Positions 8,408 to 18,630 of a stretch of 37,144 bases of DNA are shown here, piece by piece. The translations under genes and the position numbers were made by a program. Source of the stretch: an uncultured Pelagibacteraceae bacterium (GTDB taxonomy: Bacteria; Pseudomonadota; Alphaproteobacteria; Pelagibacterales; Pelagibacteraceae). Location: positions 1-37,144 of the forward strand of contig CACIHO010000008.1 of the NCBI GenBank assembly GCA_902586485.1, in the 5' to 3' direction. A model generated the notes under the pieces. The model was not told where the DNA came from, ran no database searches, and worked only from the letters and a program-made list of their open reading frames with translations. Positions within the stretch are counted from its first letter, which is position 1. Each line of letters starts with the position of its first letter.

Positions 8408-8695
8408 ATGACCATCGATCTTAAAACAATAAAGCACATATCTAAACTATCAAGAATTTCTGTAGATGAGAAAAAAGCAGAGAAACTTGCAGGAGATTTA
8501 AATTCAATTTTCGATTTTATTGAAAAACTTAACAAATTAAAAACTGACAATGTTGAACCATTAACTTCTGTTGCTGAAACAACTCTAAAACTAAGATCAG
8601 ATGAAGTAAAAAGCAAAAACTTAAGAGATCAAGTAATAAAAAATTCTCCTAAGGAAAATGAAGATTATTTTGTAGTACCAAAGGTGATTGAATAA
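8408..8695 (+). CDS. gatC: Asp-tRNA(Asn)/Glu-tRNA(Gln) amidotransferase subunit C
   Basis: 95 residues, normal for GatC, the small subunit that wraps around GatA and GatB. The sequence follows the family pattern: DLKTIKHISKLSRI at the N-terminus, a LNSIFDFIEKLN helix, DNVEPLTSV in the middle, and a C-terminal SPKENEDYFVVPKVIE. I start at the ATG at 8408 since it aligns with the family N-terminus; the in-frame ATG at 8378 adds ten unmatched residues in the divergent promoter region. Its TAA overlaps the gatA ATG by one base (TAATG). Confidence 0.94.
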   Translation: MTIDLKTIKHISKLSRISVDEKKAEKLAGDLNSIFDFIEKLNKLKTDNVEPLTSVAETTLKLRSDEVKSKNLRDQVIKNSPKENEDYFVVPKVIE

Positions 8696-10152
8696 TGTCA
8701 GATATAACTAAACAATCATTATCTGAGTTAGTAGAAAATATAAAAAGTAAAAAACTTTCCTCAAGTGAAGTTACAGAAGCATTTGTTGAAAGGTCGGACA
8801 AATCTAAAGAATTAAATACATATATAACTGAAGATTATGCAAATGCTTTAAATAAAGCAAAAAGGTTTGATGAAAAACCTAATCTTGATCTGAAATTACC
8901 TGGCATTCCAATAGCTGTAAAAGATTTATTTTGTACAAGAGATTTAAGAACTACGGCAGGTAGTAAGATTTTAAATAACTTTGTTCCAACTTACGAGTCA
9001 ACAGTCACACAAAACATTTGGAATGAAGGAGCTATCTTAATGGGGAAATTAAATTGTGATGAATTTGCAATGGGTTCATCTAATGAAACTAGTTTTTTTG
9101 GTAATGTACAAAACCCAATTGATAATAATTTAGTTCCGGGGGGTTCTTCAGGTGGATCGTCTTCTGCTGTAGCAGCTCAATTAACTCCAATAACTATTGG
9201 AACAGATACAGGTGGATCTATAAGACAGCCTGCTTCATTCACTGGAACTGTCGGATTAAAACCTACTTATGGAAGTTGTTCAAGATATGGAATTGTAGCT
9301 TTTGCATCATCTTTAGATCAAGCTGGACCCATGGCACAAAATGTAAAGGATTGTGCTTTATTACAGGAAGTTATTAGTACTTATGATGAAAAAGATTCAA
9401 CATCTATAGATTTTAAAAGAAATGAGTACAGCAAAGAATTAACTAAAGATATAAAAGGAAAAAAAATAGGAATACCCAAAGAATATAGAGTGGATGGTAT
9501 GCCTAAAGAAATAGAGGACCTGTGGAAAAAAGGTATTGAATATGCAAAAGATTGTGGTGCTGAGATTAAAGATATATCTCTACCTCATACTAATTATGCA
9601 CTGCCAACTTATTACATCGTAGCACCGGCAGAGGCTTCATCTAATTTAGCTAGATACGATGGTGTTAAATATGGTTTTAGAGCAGATGGGGAAAATCTTA
9701 TTGATATGTATGAAAAAACTAGATCTGAAGGCTTTGGCGCTGAAGTTCAAAGAAGAATAATGATTGGAACTTATGTTTTATCTTCAGGATATTATGATGC
9801 TTATTATCTCAAAGCGCAAAAAGTAAGAAAACTTATTAAAAATGATTTTGATGAAGCTTATAAAAAAGTAGATGCAATTCTAACCCCATCCACTCCAAGT
9901 TCTGCGTTTAAAATTGGTGAAAAAACAAATGATCCGGTTTCAATGTATTTAAATGATATTTTTACTGTTCCTGTAAATTTAGCAGGTTTACCTGGAATTT
10001 CTATACCTGCAGGCCATGATGCTAAAGGGTATCCATTAGGATTACAGATAATTGGTAAAGCCTTTGATGAACAAAATATTTTAAACATTGCATATGCTAT
10101 GGAAGAAAAAATTAATTTTAAAAACAATATTACTGATTGGTGGATTAAGTGA
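8695..10152 (+). CDS. gatA: Asp-tRNA(Asn)/Glu-tRNA(Gln) amidotransferase subunit A
   Basis: 485 residues, the glutaminase subunit of GatCAB, which releases ammonia to amidate misacylated Glu-tRNA(Gln) or Asp-tRNA(Asn). The amidase-signature Ser-cisSer-Lys triad is visible: K76 in AVKD, the GGSSGGSSS loop at 150-157, and the nucleophile S175 in [10 protein letters not shown]. The start overlaps the gatC stop and the end overlaps the gatB start. Its presence implies indirect Gln-tRNA and/or Asn-tRNA charging in this organism. Confidence 0.97.
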   Translation: MSDITKQSLSELVENIKSKKLSSSEVTEAFVERSDKSKELNTYITEDYANALNKAKRFDEKPNLDLKLPGIPIAVKDLFCTRDLRTTAGSKILNNFVPTYESTVTQNIWNEGAILMGKLNCDEFAMGSSNETSFFGNVQNPIDNNLVPGGSSGGSSSAVAAQLTPITIGTDTGGSIRQPASFTGTVGLKPTYGSCSRYGIVAFASSLDQAGPMAQNVKDCALLQEVISTYDEKDSTSIDFKRNEYSKELTKDIKGKKIGIPKEYRVDGMPKEIEDLWKKGIEYAKDCGAEIKDISLPHTNYALPTYYIVAPAEASSNLARYDGVKYGFRADGENLIDMYEKTRSEGFGAEVQRRIMIGTYVLSSGYYDAYYLKAQKVRKLIKNDFDEAYKKVDAILTPSTPSSAFKIGEKTNDPVSMYLNDIFTVPVNLAGLPGISIPAGHDAKGYPLGLQIIGKAFDEQNILNIAYAMEEKINFKNNITDWWIK

Positions 10153-11612
10153 GTAATAATAAATCTGAATATCTAATTAATAGACATGATAATCAATATG
10201 AAGTTGTCATTGGTTTAGAAGTTCATGCACAAGTTACATCGGAATCCAAATTATTCTCCACATCAGCAACCAAATTTGGAGCTGAACCAAATACTCAAGT
10301 AAGTTTAGTTGATGCAGCATTTCCAGGAATGTTACCGGTAATAAACGAGTATTGCGTAAAACAAGCTATTAAAACAGGAATTGGTTTAAAAGCTAAAATC
10401 AATAATAGATCTGTCTTTGATAGAAAAAATTATTTTTATGCTGACTTACCTCAGGGTTATCAAATCTCACAATTCAAAGATCCAATTGTAGGTGAGGGCA
10501 AAGTAATACTTGATATGCCTGATGGTCAAAAAGAGGTAGGTATAGAAAGATTACACTTGGAGCAAGATGCGGGTAAAAGTATTCATGATCTAGATCCTAA
10601 AAATACTTTTGTAGATTTAAATAGATCTGGTGTGGCTTTAATGGAAATTGTAAGCAAACCCGACCTAAGATCTCCAGATGAAGTAAATGCATATATTAAA
10701 AAATTAAGATCTATAATGAGATATTTAGGTACCTGTGATGGAAACATGCAGGAAGGATCTTTGAGAGCTGATGTAAATGTATCGGTTAGAAAAAAAGGTT
10801 CAAAAGATTTAGGAACCCGATGTGAGATCAAAAATGTTAACTCAATAAAGTTCATGCAGATGGCAATTGAATATGAGGCTAATAGACAAGTTGATTTAAT
10901 TGAGGATGGTCAAACAATTGATCAAGAAACAAGACTTTTTGATACTAAAAAGAATGAAACTAGATCAATGAGATCAAAAGAGGATGCTCATGATTATAGA
11001 TATTTTCCAGATCCAGACTTATTGCCATTAGAAGTTTCAGATGATTTTATTGAAAAATTAAAATCAGAAATTCCAGAACTACCGGATGAAAAGAAAAAAA
11101 GATTTATAGAAAAATTCAAGTTATCTCCTTATGAAGCTAACATTTTAGTTTCGGATATTGAAACATCTAATTACTTTGAAAATGTAATTAAGAAATCTGA
11201 TGTAAAACTTGCAACAAATTGGATAATTGGTGAATTATTTGCAGCGTTAAATGAAAAAAATTTAGAAATAACTGAAAGCCCTATAAGCGCAGGCAATTTA
11301 TCAAAGTTAATCAATTTAATTAAAGATGGAACAATTTCAGGAAAAATTGCGAAAACAGTTTTCGAACAAATGATGAAAGGCGACAAGGATCCTAAAAAAA
11401 TTGTTGAGGAAAAAGGTTTAAAACAAGAGAGTGATCCAAAAGCACTTGAGGCGCTGATAGATAAGGTTATTGATGATAACAGAGATAAAGCTACCGAATA
11501 TAAAGCAGGTAAAGTTAAATTATTTGGTTTCTTTGTTGGCCAAGTAATGAAAGTTTCTGGTGGAAAAGCAAATCCTCAATTAGTTAATGAGATTTTAAAG
11601 AAAAAACTTTAG
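10149..11612 (+). CDS. gatB: Asp-tRNA(Asn)/Glu-tRNA(Gln) amidotransferase subunit B
   Basis: 487 residues, the kinase and tRNA-binding subunit that activates the acyl group with ATP and receives ammonia from GatA. Visible: the opening [13 protein letters not shown], the core [19 protein letters not shown], the [14 protein letters not shown] motif, [14 protein letters not shown], and the C-terminal helical YqeY-like tail ([17 protein letters not shown]). Translation starts at a GTG (10149-10151) overlapping the gatA stop as GTGA; a later ATG would cut off the conserved strand. The three subunits are translationally coupled in C-A-B order. Confidence 0.97.
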   Translation: MSNNKSEYLINRHDNQYEVVIGLEVHAQVTSESKLFSTSATKFGAEPNTQVSLVDAAFPGMLPVINEYCVKQAIKTGIGLKAKINNRSVFDRKNYFYADLPQGYQISQFKDPIVGEGKVILDMPDGQKEVGIERLHLEQDAGKSIHDLDPKNTFVDLNRSGVALMEIVSKPDLRSPDEVNAYIKKLRSIMRYLGTCDGNMQEGSLRADVNVSVRKKGSKDLGTRCEIKNVNSIKFMQMAIEYEANRQVDLIEDGQTIDQETRLFDTKKNETRSMRSKEDAHDYRYFPDPDLLPLEVSDDFIEKLKSEIPELPDEKKKRFIEKFKLSPYEANILVSDIETSNYFENVIKKSDVKLATNWIIGELFAALNEKNLEITESPISAGNLSKLINLIKDGTISGKIAKTVFEQMMKGDKDPKKIVEEKGLKQESDPKALEALIDKVIDDNRDKATEYKAGKVKLFGFFVGQVMKVSGGKANPQLVNEILKKKL

Positions 11613-11617
11613 AATTT

Positions 11618-12268
11618 ATGGGTTCAGACCTAAACATAACTAAAGCACTCCAAGAGTATATTTTAAGTCATGGATTTAATTTACATCCGGTCCAAAAAGA
11701 AATAATTGATTATAACACATCTCTTGGTGATATCAAAAGAATGCAAATCTCAATTTCACAAAGTCAATTTCTGCATTTAATTATAAAAATTTCAGGTATC
11801 AAAAAAGTTTTAGAGATAGGTACATTTACAGGATTAAGTACTTTATCGATGGCTTTGGCATTATCAGATGATGGCAAAATAATTGCTTTAGATAAAAATA
11901 AAGAAACCAATAAAGTTGCAATAGATTTTTTTAAAAAAGCTAATCAAGACCATAAAATAAAAACATTGATTAAACCTGCTTTAGAAAGTTTAGACGAAAT
12001 TAAAAATGAAAAGTTTGATTTAGTTTTTATCGATGCTGATAAAACAAATTATATTGAATATTATGAACGTTCTTTACAATTATTGAACCAAAATGGTCTA
12101 ATAATCATTGATAATGTTTTATGGTATGGAGAAGTTGTTAATGAAAACAATAATGATAAATTTACTAAAAATATTAAAGAGTTTAATAGCCATATCTCAG
12201 AGGATATAAGGGTTGAAAAATTAATAATTCCTCTTGGAGATGGAATGACCGTTTGTAGAAAATTATAA
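11618..12268 (+). CDS. SAM-dependent O-methyltransferase (caffeoyl-CoA/catechol OMT-like)
   Basis: 216 residues, a class I Rossmann methyltransferase of the bacterial O-methyltransferase family related to catechol and caffeoyl-CoA O-methyltransferases. Motif I is VLEIGTFTGLST, the acidic residue after strand 2 lies in ALDKNKE, and the metal-binding pattern is FDLVFIDADK ... LIIIDNVLWYGEV, where the D-x-D and D-N pair bind Mg2+ in relatives. The physiological substrate is unknown; small hydroxylated metabolites or modified nucleosides are possible. It follows gatB by 5 nt and its stop overlaps the trhO start, so it sits in the gatCAB transcript. Confidence 0.88.
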   Translation: MGSDLNITKALQEYILSHGFNLHPVQKEIIDYNTSLGDIKRMQISISQSQFLHLIIKISGIKKVLEIGTFTGLSTLSMALALSDDGKIIALDKNKETNKVAIDFFKKANQDHKIKTLIKPALESLDEIKNEKFDLVFIDADKTNYIEYYERSLQLLNQNGLIIIDNVLWYGEVVNENNNDKFTKNIKEFNSHISEDIRVEKLIIPLGDGMTVCRKL

Positions 12269-13173
12269 TGTTTGAAGTAGTTGGCTTTTATAAATTTGTT
12301 AAAATTTCCTATCTAAAGAAAAATCAAAAAGTTTTATTAGAAAATTTAAAAAAGAAAAACATTAGAGGAACGATAATTATTTCTAAAGAAGGTGTAAATG
12401 GAACTATCTCTGGTAAAGCTGCAGATATTAAATTTATAATTAACAATTTAAAAAGAACTCTTAAATTTAAAAAATTTAACACTAGCAATGTCTCTAAAAG
12501 CTCATTCCAACCATTTCATAAACCTAAAGTGAAAATCAAAAACGAGGTTGTACCTATGAACTTAATTTTAAATAAAAGAATAAAGAAAAAAGATAGCCAT
12601 GTAGATCCAATCAAATGGAATAAGCTGATTAAAGAAAAAGATACTGTTCTAATAGATGCGAGAAAACCATTCGAATACGATGTTGGAACTTTTAAGGGAG
12701 CAATCAATCCTGATGTTGATAACTTTAGAGATTTTCCAAAATATCTAAAAAAATTGAAAAAAAATCAACCTATAGCTATGTTTTGTACTGGTGGAATTCG
12801 TTGTGAAAAGGCATCTGTATATTTGGAAAAAAAAGGTTTTAATAACATTTATCAGTTAAATGGTGGAATTTTAAATTATCTGAAAAAAACTAATAAGAAA
12901 AAAAGTTTATGGAAAGGTGAATGTTTTGTTTTTGATAACAGAATTAGTTTAAAACATGGTCTAAAAGTTGGTTCTTACTCGATCTGCAGTGGTTGTAGGA
13001 AGCCTATTTCTCTTAAGGATAAAAAATCAAAAAAATATGAAGAGGGCGTTTCATGTCCAAATTGTCACGATAATCTAACAGATAATCAAAAATCAAGATT
13101 TAGAATGAGACAGAAACAAATTAATCTTGCTAAAGAAGCAGGAAAAAGACATATCTTCCAAAAAGAGTATTAA
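12268..13173 (+). CDS. trhO: tRNA uridine(34) hydroxylase, rhodanese-domain protein
   Basis: 301 residues with the TrhO (YceA) architecture: an N-terminal acylphosphatase-like domain (KEGVNGTISG near 40-49), a rhodanese domain at about 120-215 with the active-site loop C173-T-G-G-I-R-C179, and a C-terminal cysteine-rich tail (CSGCRKP ... CPNC) followed by SRFRMRQKQ. TrhO hydroxylates U34 of certain tRNAs to 5-hydroxyuridine using prephenate-derived chemistry and oxygen. The gene overlaps the methyltransferase stop by one base (TAATG) and follows gatCAB, so this operon groups several proteins that act on tRNA. Confidence 0.93.
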   Translation: MFEVVGFYKFVKISYLKKNQKVLLENLKKKNIRGTIIISKEGVNGTISGKAADIKFIINNLKRTLKFKKFNTSNVSKSSFQPFHKPKVKIKNEVVPMNLILNKRIKKKDSHVDPIKWNKLIKEKDTVLIDARKPFEYDVGTFKGAINPDVDNFRDFPKYLKKLKKNQPIAMFCTGGIRCEKASVYLEKKGFNNIYQLNGGILNYLKKTNKKKSLWKGECFVFDNRISLKHGLKVGSYSICSGCRKPISLKDKKSKKYEEGVSCPNCHDNLTDNQKSRFRMRQKQINLAKEAGKRHIFQKEY

Positions 13174-13187
13174 CAAATCTTAAATTA

Positions 13188-14525
13188 ATGAATTTATTAA
13201 AAGATGAAGTTTCGTTGTTAGTAAGAAAACTTGCTGTACCAGCAAGTGTAGGAACCTTATTTCAAACACTTTACACAATCGTAGATACTTTTTATGCAGG
13301 AAAAATATCACCAGAAGCCTTATCTGCTTTGAGCAAGTCTTTTCCGATATATTTTTTGATAATTGCGACATCTATTGGAGTTACCGTAGCGGGTACATCA
13401 TTGATTGGTAGCAGTATTGGCGAAAAAAACGAAAAAAATGTTTTAAGTTATTTTGGAAATGTAATCATTTATTCGATTATAATTTCGGTAGTTGTATCTA
13501 TTTTAGGATTTAATTTTGGAGAAAAGATATTCTTATTAATGAATTCTTCTCAAGAAGTAACAATTCTTGGACTCGAATATATAAATGTAATTTTTTTAGG
13601 TACGATATTATTTATTTTAGTAGTAGCATTAAATTCTTTCTTACATGCAGAAGGAGATACTAAAACTTACAGAAATGTTCTAATATTTTCTTTTTTCTTA
13701 AACATTATTTTAAATCCAATTTTTATTTTTGGTTTTTTATTTATACCACCATTAGGAATAACTGGTATTGGGATAGCAACTTTAATTGCTCAATTTGTAT
13801 CTTTTTTGGTTATTCTGATAAAAATATTAAATAATCAAAGAATTAAACAAATAACTTTAGACCATTTCAAAGCTAAATTTTTTTTCTTAAAAAATATTTT
13901 TTTTCAATCAATGCCAATTACAATTGCCATATTAGGATATTCTATTGCCGCAACAGTTGTTTTTACATATGTTGGTTTATTTGGTGAATATGCAGTAGCA
14001 GGGTATGGATCTGCCACAAGAATTGAGCAAGTAGTTTTGTTACCAATATTAGGAATAAATACAGCTATAATTTCTATAATAGCGCAAAATATTGGTGCAA
14101 AATATTACGATAGAGTGGAGGAATCCTATTTTACCTCAATAAAATATGGTCTATTTATAATGTTAATTGCTGGTGTAGTTATTTTTATAAGTGCTGACAT
14201 TGTTCCTAAATTTTTTTCTTCAAACCCAGAGGTAATTATGCATGGCTCGATGTACCTTAAGATTTCTGCATTTATTTTACCTGCTTATCCAATATTTTTC
14301 TTATCAAATGGATTTTTTATGGCATTAAAAAAATCTGAAAAAGCCATGGTTAATAATATTGTCAGAAATGTGATGGTACCAGTTTTATCCTTTTACATTG
14401 CAAAGTATTTAAATGCAGATTTTAAAACTTTTTTTTATATTTGGGCTATCTTTCAATGGTTGATATCATTGATATTACTATTTTATGTTAAATATTATAT
14501 TAAACATAAATTGGCTAATATTTAA
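13188..14525 (+). CDS. MATE-family multidrug/Na+ (or H+) antiporter
   Basis: 445 residues with about 12 hydrophobic helices in two repeated halves, as in MatE transporters. Family-like features: an N-terminal VRKLAVPASVGTLFQTLYTIVDTFYAG segment, whose core is PASVGTLFQTLYTIVDTF, the loop GISPEALSALS-like KISPEALSALSKSFP, and in the second half ATRIEQVVLLPILGINTAI. These inner-membrane pumps export organic cations or metabolites by cation antiport; the substrate cannot be told from sequence. It starts 14 nt after trhO and is followed 12 nt later by the nuclease gene, so co-transcription is likely. Confidence 0.9.
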   Translation: MNLLKDEVSLLVRKLAVPASVGTLFQTLYTIVDTFYAGKISPEALSALSKSFPIYFLIIATSIGVTVAGTSLIGSSIGEKNEKNVLSYFGNVIIYSIIISVVVSILGFNFGEKIFLLMNSSQEVTILGLEYINVIFLGTILFILVVALNSFLHAEGDTKTYRNVLIFSFFLNIILNPIFIFGFLFIPPLGITGIGIATLIAQFVSFLVILIKILNNQRIKQITLDHFKAKFFFLKNIFFQSMPITIAILGYSIAATVVFTYVGLFGEYAVAGYGSATRIEQVVLLPILGINTAIISIIAQNIGAKYYDRVEESYFTSIKYGLFIMLIAGVVIFISADIVPKFFSSNPEVIMHGSMYLKISAFILPAYPIFFLSNGFFMALKKSEKAMVNNIVRNVMVPVLSFYIAKYLNADFKTFFYIWAIFQWLISLILLFYVKYYIKHKLANI

Positions 14526-14537
14526 TATTTTTTAAAT

Positions 14538-15065
14538 ATGTTTTTTACAAAAAGGAAAGCGATAATTTTAATTATAATCTGTTCGATATTTTTTATTCTT
14601 ACATATAAAGATGTTAAGTCTGAAGAGATAAAAGAAATTTCTGGAAATGCTCAAATTATTGATGGTGATACAATAAAAATAAATTCAAAAAAAATAAGAT
14701 TGCATGGAATTGATGCACCTGAATTCAAGCAAATCTGTAAAAAACCATATTTAACAATAATTTTTTTTACTTTTACTAAAGATTATCCATGTGGAAAAAT
14801 TTCAACTCAAAAATTACAAAAAAAAATAAACAACAAAGTAATAACTTGTAAAATTTTGGATATTGACAGATATAAAAGATTAATTGGAGAGTGCTATAAA
14901 AGAAATTTAAATCTGAATTCTTGGCTAGTTTCAAACGGTTATGCAGTAGCTTATAGAAAATACTCAAAAAAATATATATCAAACGAAATTAATGCTAAAA
15001 ATGAAAAAAAAGGCCTTTGGCAAGGTAAATTTGAAATGCCATGGGACTTTAGAAGAAAAAAATAA
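14538..15065 (+). CDS. thermonuclease (SNase)-like protein, secreted or membrane-anchored
   Basis: 175 residues. An N-terminal hydrophobic stretch (about 8-22) after KRK is a signal peptide or anchor, then an SNase-like OB-fold: DGDTIKI, the catalytic loop R54-L-H-G-I-D59-A-P-E62, and DIDRYKRLIGEC with R114 matching the second catalytic arginine. The conserved Arg, Asp, Glu, Arg set suggests an active Ca2+-dependent nuclease outside the cytoplasm, perhaps used to scavenge nucleic acid phosphorus or nucleosides (inference). An insert rich in Phe, Ile and Lys with two cysteines (about 67-85) separates the halves. It ends 2 nt from the convergent soxG stop, with no obvious terminator. Confidence 0.88.
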   Translation: MFFTKRKAIILIIICSIFFILTYKDVKSEEIKEISGNAQIIDGDTIKINSKKIRLHGIDAPEFKQICKKPYLTIIFFTFTKDYPCGKISTQKLQKKINNKVITCKILDIDRYKRLIGECYKRNLNLNSWLVSNGYAVAYRKYSKKYISNEINAKNEKKGLWQGKFEMPWDFRRKK

Positions 15066-15067
15066 GT

Positions 15068-15631
15068 TTATAATCTTGAAGCACAGTCTTCAATCCATGA
15101 GAAAAGGTGTTCAGCAAAAGATCTTCTAACAAACAGATTTAAAATATTTTCATCTTTATGGTGCAGAATTACATCTACATGATTTAAAACTGTTTGAGTT
15201 GTTGATCCTTTTTTTTCTTTAAATTCATTAAAATTAAAGGGAGATCCTGCTGAAAAGATTTCATAGACATTTTCACCTTTAAATTCTAATTGAACAAATT
15301 GATCTGTTACATCAACAACTGCACCTAACGTGGTTTTTGAAATACTATTAAATAACATTTCTTTTAGTTCGTAATTGTTGGTGTCTTTGTTTACAAGCTC
15401 ATTAGAAACTATCATCCATTCATCTGGACTAAGCCATATTGCCGTTAATTTATCACTTGTTGTTGATGTGTTTGCTTCAGTAGGCAAAATCATATTAAGA
15501 TTTTTACCAACATTTGTTAAAAACTCTCTTTTTTTTCCTCTTAAATTAATTTTCATTACTGGAGAGATTTCTTTTATAGAAATACTTCTTTGATTAATTT
15601 CATTTTTAATAACTGAATTATAATTAAGCAT
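15068..15631 (-). CDS. soxG: sarcosine oxidase gamma subunit
   Basis: 187 residues, matching the SoxG family: an EISPVMKINLRGKKREF N-terminal region, WLSPDEWMIVS in the middle (the family's WLGPDEWLL), VVDVTDQFVQLEFKG, and a C-terminal RSFAEHLFSWIED. The fold resembles a small part of aminomethyltransferase and the subunit is needed to assemble the heterotetramer. It is last in the soxBDAG operon, and its start codon lies within the soxA end (8-nt overlap), so it should be translationally coupled to alpha. Confidence 0.93.
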   Translation of the reverse strand: MLNYNSVIKNEINQRSISIKEISPVMKINLRGKKREFLTNVGKNLNMILPTEANTSTTSDKLTAIWLSPDEWMIVSNELVNKDTNNYELKEMLFNSISKTTLGAVVDVTDQFVQLEFKGENVYEIFSAGSPFNFNEFKEKKGSTTQTVLNHVDVILHHKDENILNLFVRRSFAEHLFSWIEDCASRL

Positions 15632-18629
15632 TCAACCTCTCATTTTTCTCATCGTAAAAGACTGGATTTGCAACAGTAACATTAATATTTTTATTTTCCA
15701 TTGGCACAAAAAGTTTTTTCCCCATCATTTCTTTTCCACCTCTAACTACTGCAAGTGCAATAGATTTGTTCAAGTTCGGACTAAAATAACTTGAAGTTAC
15801 ATGTCCAAGCATTTCAACCGGACTTTGATTTAACTCAGAAACTATTTGTGCTCCTTCTTCCAAAACAATATTTGGATCATCAGTTAATAAACCAACTAAT
15901 TGCTTTCTATCTTCTCTCATTGTATCAGATCTATAAAGAGATCTTTTTCCTATGAAATCATATTTCTTCTTGCTTACTATCCAGTCCATTTGAAGATCGA
16001 TAGGAGTCATTGTTCCATCTGTATCTTGACCAACAATGATAAAACCTTTTTCTGCCCTTAATAAGTGCATTGTCTCAGTTCCATAAGGAGTAATGTTAAA
16101 CTCCTGACCTGCATCTATGCATTTTTTCCATAAATCTTTTCCATAACTTGCTTGAACATTGATTTCGTAGCTATGTTCACCAGTAAAACTAATCCTCATT
16201 ATCCTGCACTGAATGCTTCCAATATTTGTTTCTTTGAATGACATGTGAGGAAAATTTTCATCTGATAAATCTAAATCAGGAATTATTTTTTTAAGAATTT
16301 TTTTACTATTAGGTCCGCATAAACTAGCTGTAGCATAATGATCTGTCACAGAGGTTAAGTAAACATCAAGCTCAGGCCATTCTGTTTGAAGATAATCTTC
16401 AAGTTTACCTAAAACATTAGCAGCACCACCAGTTGTTGTGGTCATAAGGTAATGATTTTCACCTAATCTTGTTGTAACTCCATCATCATAAACCATACCA
16501 TCCTCATTTAGCATTAGGCCATATCTACATTTCCCTATAGCTAATTTTGACCAAGCATTTGTATAAACTCTATTTAAAAATTCAGAAGCATCACTTCCTT
16601 GAATATCAATTTTACCAAGAGTAGAGGCATCTAATATACCAGCACTTTCTCTAGCAGCTTTACTTTCTCTTTGTACTGCCTGATGCATAGTTTCTCCGTC
16701 AATAGGGTAGTACCATGCTCTCTTCCATTGACCAACATTTTCAAATTCGGCTTTATTTTCAACATGCCAATCATTCATTGGTGTTCTTCTAAAAATATCA
16801 AAAAACTTTCCTACATTTCGACCTACAATAGTTCCAAATGTTAATGGTGTGTAAGGAGGTCTAAATGTAGTCGTTCCTAATTCACCCATTTTAACACCGG
16901 CTGTATCAGCAATTATGCCCAACGCATGCATATTTCCTAGTTTACCTTGATCAGTTCCCATTCCAGTAGTTGTGTATCTCTTAACATGTTCGATAGATCT
17001 AAAACCTTCTCTTAATGCCAATTTGATATCTTTAGCGGTTGCATCGTTTTGATAATCTACAAATGATTTAGTTTTACCCAAAGGTTTATCAGAAGGTAGC
17101 AACCAAATATTTCTTTTTGAATTTTCCTGATCAATTTCAACTTTAATTTTATCTAAATCTGTTTCTTTAATATTTAGACTATCTTTAAGCTTTTGATTTA
17201 AATTTTTAATGATTTCATCAATTTTAAAATCTCCATCACAAGATCCTACACTTATTTGTTCGGATGTATTTTGATTTGGTAAGAAAATCTGCTTTTCCTG
17301 ATCAAACTTAAGTTTACTACCTGATTGTGTATATAAATGCACTGCAGGCGTCCAACCACCAGCAACTCCTAGGCAATCACATGAAATAGAAATTTTACTT
17401 CCAGTAACTGAAGTACTATCATTAGATAGTTTCATTATTGAAACACTATTTAATCTTTTGTATCCAGCTGTATCAACAATTGTATGTGACCAGTAAATTT
17501 TAATACCTGCTTCTTCTATTTTTTTTACAATTTTACTTTCAGATTGGTCTCTAATATCAACGATTGCTTCAACATTGATACCTTTGTTATATAATGACAA
17601 AGCACTTTCATAAGCACTATCATTATTAGTAAAAAATACGTTTTTAAAACCACATGCAACTCCATAAAATTCACTGTATTTTTTTACAGCAGATGAAAGC
17701 ATTATTCCTGGTCTATCATTATTATTAAATATCAATGGTCTTTCTAATGCACCTGTAGCCAAAATAACTTTCTTAGCTCTAATTTTAAGAAGTCTTTGTC
17801 TAATTTTATTTGTTTTATCTTTTGCCTCTAAATGATCAGTTAGATTTTCTTTAGCCAATAGATAATTATATTGATGGTAAGCAGCTACACTTGTTCTAGT
17901 TTTTATTTCAAGATTTTTAATATTTTTAAGTTCTTCTATTTCTTTTTTTAACCATTCAGAAGGAGTTTTATTATCAATTTTGTTAAATTCATTGTTTTCA
18001 TAAACAGTTGAACCTCCTAGTTCATTTTTTTCATCAACTAACAATGTTTTAAAATTATTTTTAGCTGCATTTTTTGCTGCTAATATTCCTGATATACCTG
18101 CGCCTACAACCAATACATCACAGTGAATATTTCGGTGGTCATAAATGTCAGGGTCACTTGATGTTGGTGATTTTCCTAAACCGGCTGAGTGACGTATGAA
18201 AAATTCATATTTCTCCCAGAAACTGGCAGGCCACATAAATGTTTTGTAATAAAAACCTGCTGGAAAAAAAGGGGAGAGAAAATTGTTTATTCCACCAATA
18301 TCAAATTCTACACTTGGCCAACAATTTTGACTGGTTGCCTCTAAACCCTCGTAAATCTCGACTTCTGTTGCTCTAACATTAGGTTCTGTTCTGTTTGTAC
18401 CAGGGTTTATTTGAACTATAGCATTTGGTTCTTCAGAACCAGACGTCATAATTCCTCTTGGTCTATGATATTTAAAACTTCTTCCTACTAAATGAACATT
18501 ATTTGCAAGTAATGCTGAGGCTAAAGTATCACCTTTAAAACCATGGTAAGTTTTGCCATTAAATTTAAAGGAAATTCTATTGGTTTCATCAATATACTCA
18601 CTAGATTTTAATCTTAAGTTTTTAGTCAT
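15624..18629 (-). CDS. soxA: sarcosine oxidase alpha subunit
   Basis: 1001 residues, normal for SoxA. Domain order: N-terminal Fer2_4-type beta domain (about 15-95, with FKYHRPRGIMTSG), the dinucleotide-binding Rossmann motif DVLVVGAGISGILAA (171-185) for NAD+, an FAD/NAD-fold middle, and a C-terminal GcvT-like folate-binding domain (from GILDASTLGKIDIQG onward, with EKGFIIVGQDTDG and GKRSL). Alpha receives the methylene group and passes it to tetrahydrofolate. I start at the ATG at 18629, one base after the soxD stop; an in-frame ATG at 18653 would add eight residues inside soxD without family support. Confidence 0.95.
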   Translation of the reverse strand: MTKNLRLKSSEYIDETNRISFKFNGKTYHGFKGDTLASALLANNVHLVGRSFKYHRPRGIMTSGSEEPNAIVQINPGTNRTEPNVRATEVEIYEGLEATSQNCWPSVEFDIGGINNFLSPFFPAGFYYKTFMWPASFWEKYEFFIRHSAGLGKSPTSSDPDIYDHRNIHCDVLVVGAGISGILAAKNAAKNNFKTLLVDEKNELGGSTVYENNEFNKIDNKTPSEWLKKEIEELKNIKNLEIKTRTSVAAYHQYNYLLAKENLTDHLEAKDKTNKIRQRLLKIRAKKVILATGALERPLIFNNNDRPGIMLSSAVKKYSEFYGVACGFKNVFFTNNDSAYESALSLYNKGINVEAIVDIRDQSESKIVKKIEEAGIKIYWSHTIVDTAGYKRLNSVSIMKLSNDSTSVTGSKISISCDCLGVAGGWTPAVHLYTQSGSKLKFDQEKQIFLPNQNTSEQISVGSCDGDFKIDEIIKNLNQKLKDSLNIKETDLDKIKVEIDQENSKRNIWLLPSDKPLGKTKSFVDYQNDATAKDIKLALREGFRSIEHVKRYTTTGMGTDQGKLGNMHALGIIADTAGVKMGELGTTTFRPPYTPLTFGTIVGRNVGKFFDIFRRTPMNDWHVENKAEFENVGQWKRAWYYPIDGETMHQAVQRESKAARESAGILDASTLGKIDIQGSDASEFLNRVYTNAWSKLAIGKCRYGLMLNEDGMVYDDGVTTRLGENHYLMTTTTGGAANVLGKLEDYLQTEWPELDVYLTSVTDHYATASLCGPNSKKILKKIIPDLDLSDENFPHMSFKETNIGSIQCRIMRISFTGEHSYEINVQASYGKDLWKKCIDAGQEFNITPYGTETMHLLRAEKGFIIVGQDTDGTMTPIDLQMDWIVSKKKYDFIGKRSLYRSDTMREDRKQLVGLLTDDPNIVLEEGAQIVSELNQSPVEMLGHVTSSYFSPNLNKSIALAVVRGGKEMMGKKLFVPMENKNINVTVANPVFYDEKNERLNA

Positions 18630-18630
18630 T

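Noticed and set aside
8386..8414. TTGCGA as the -35 box of gatC
   Set aside because: A 17-nt spacer would place the -10 at 8409-8414, inside the gatC coding sequence, with the sequence TGACCA.
8374..8616. 80-codon minus-strand frame over gatC
   Set aside because: Antisense to a well-supported GatC and overlaps its promoter region; no family resemblance.
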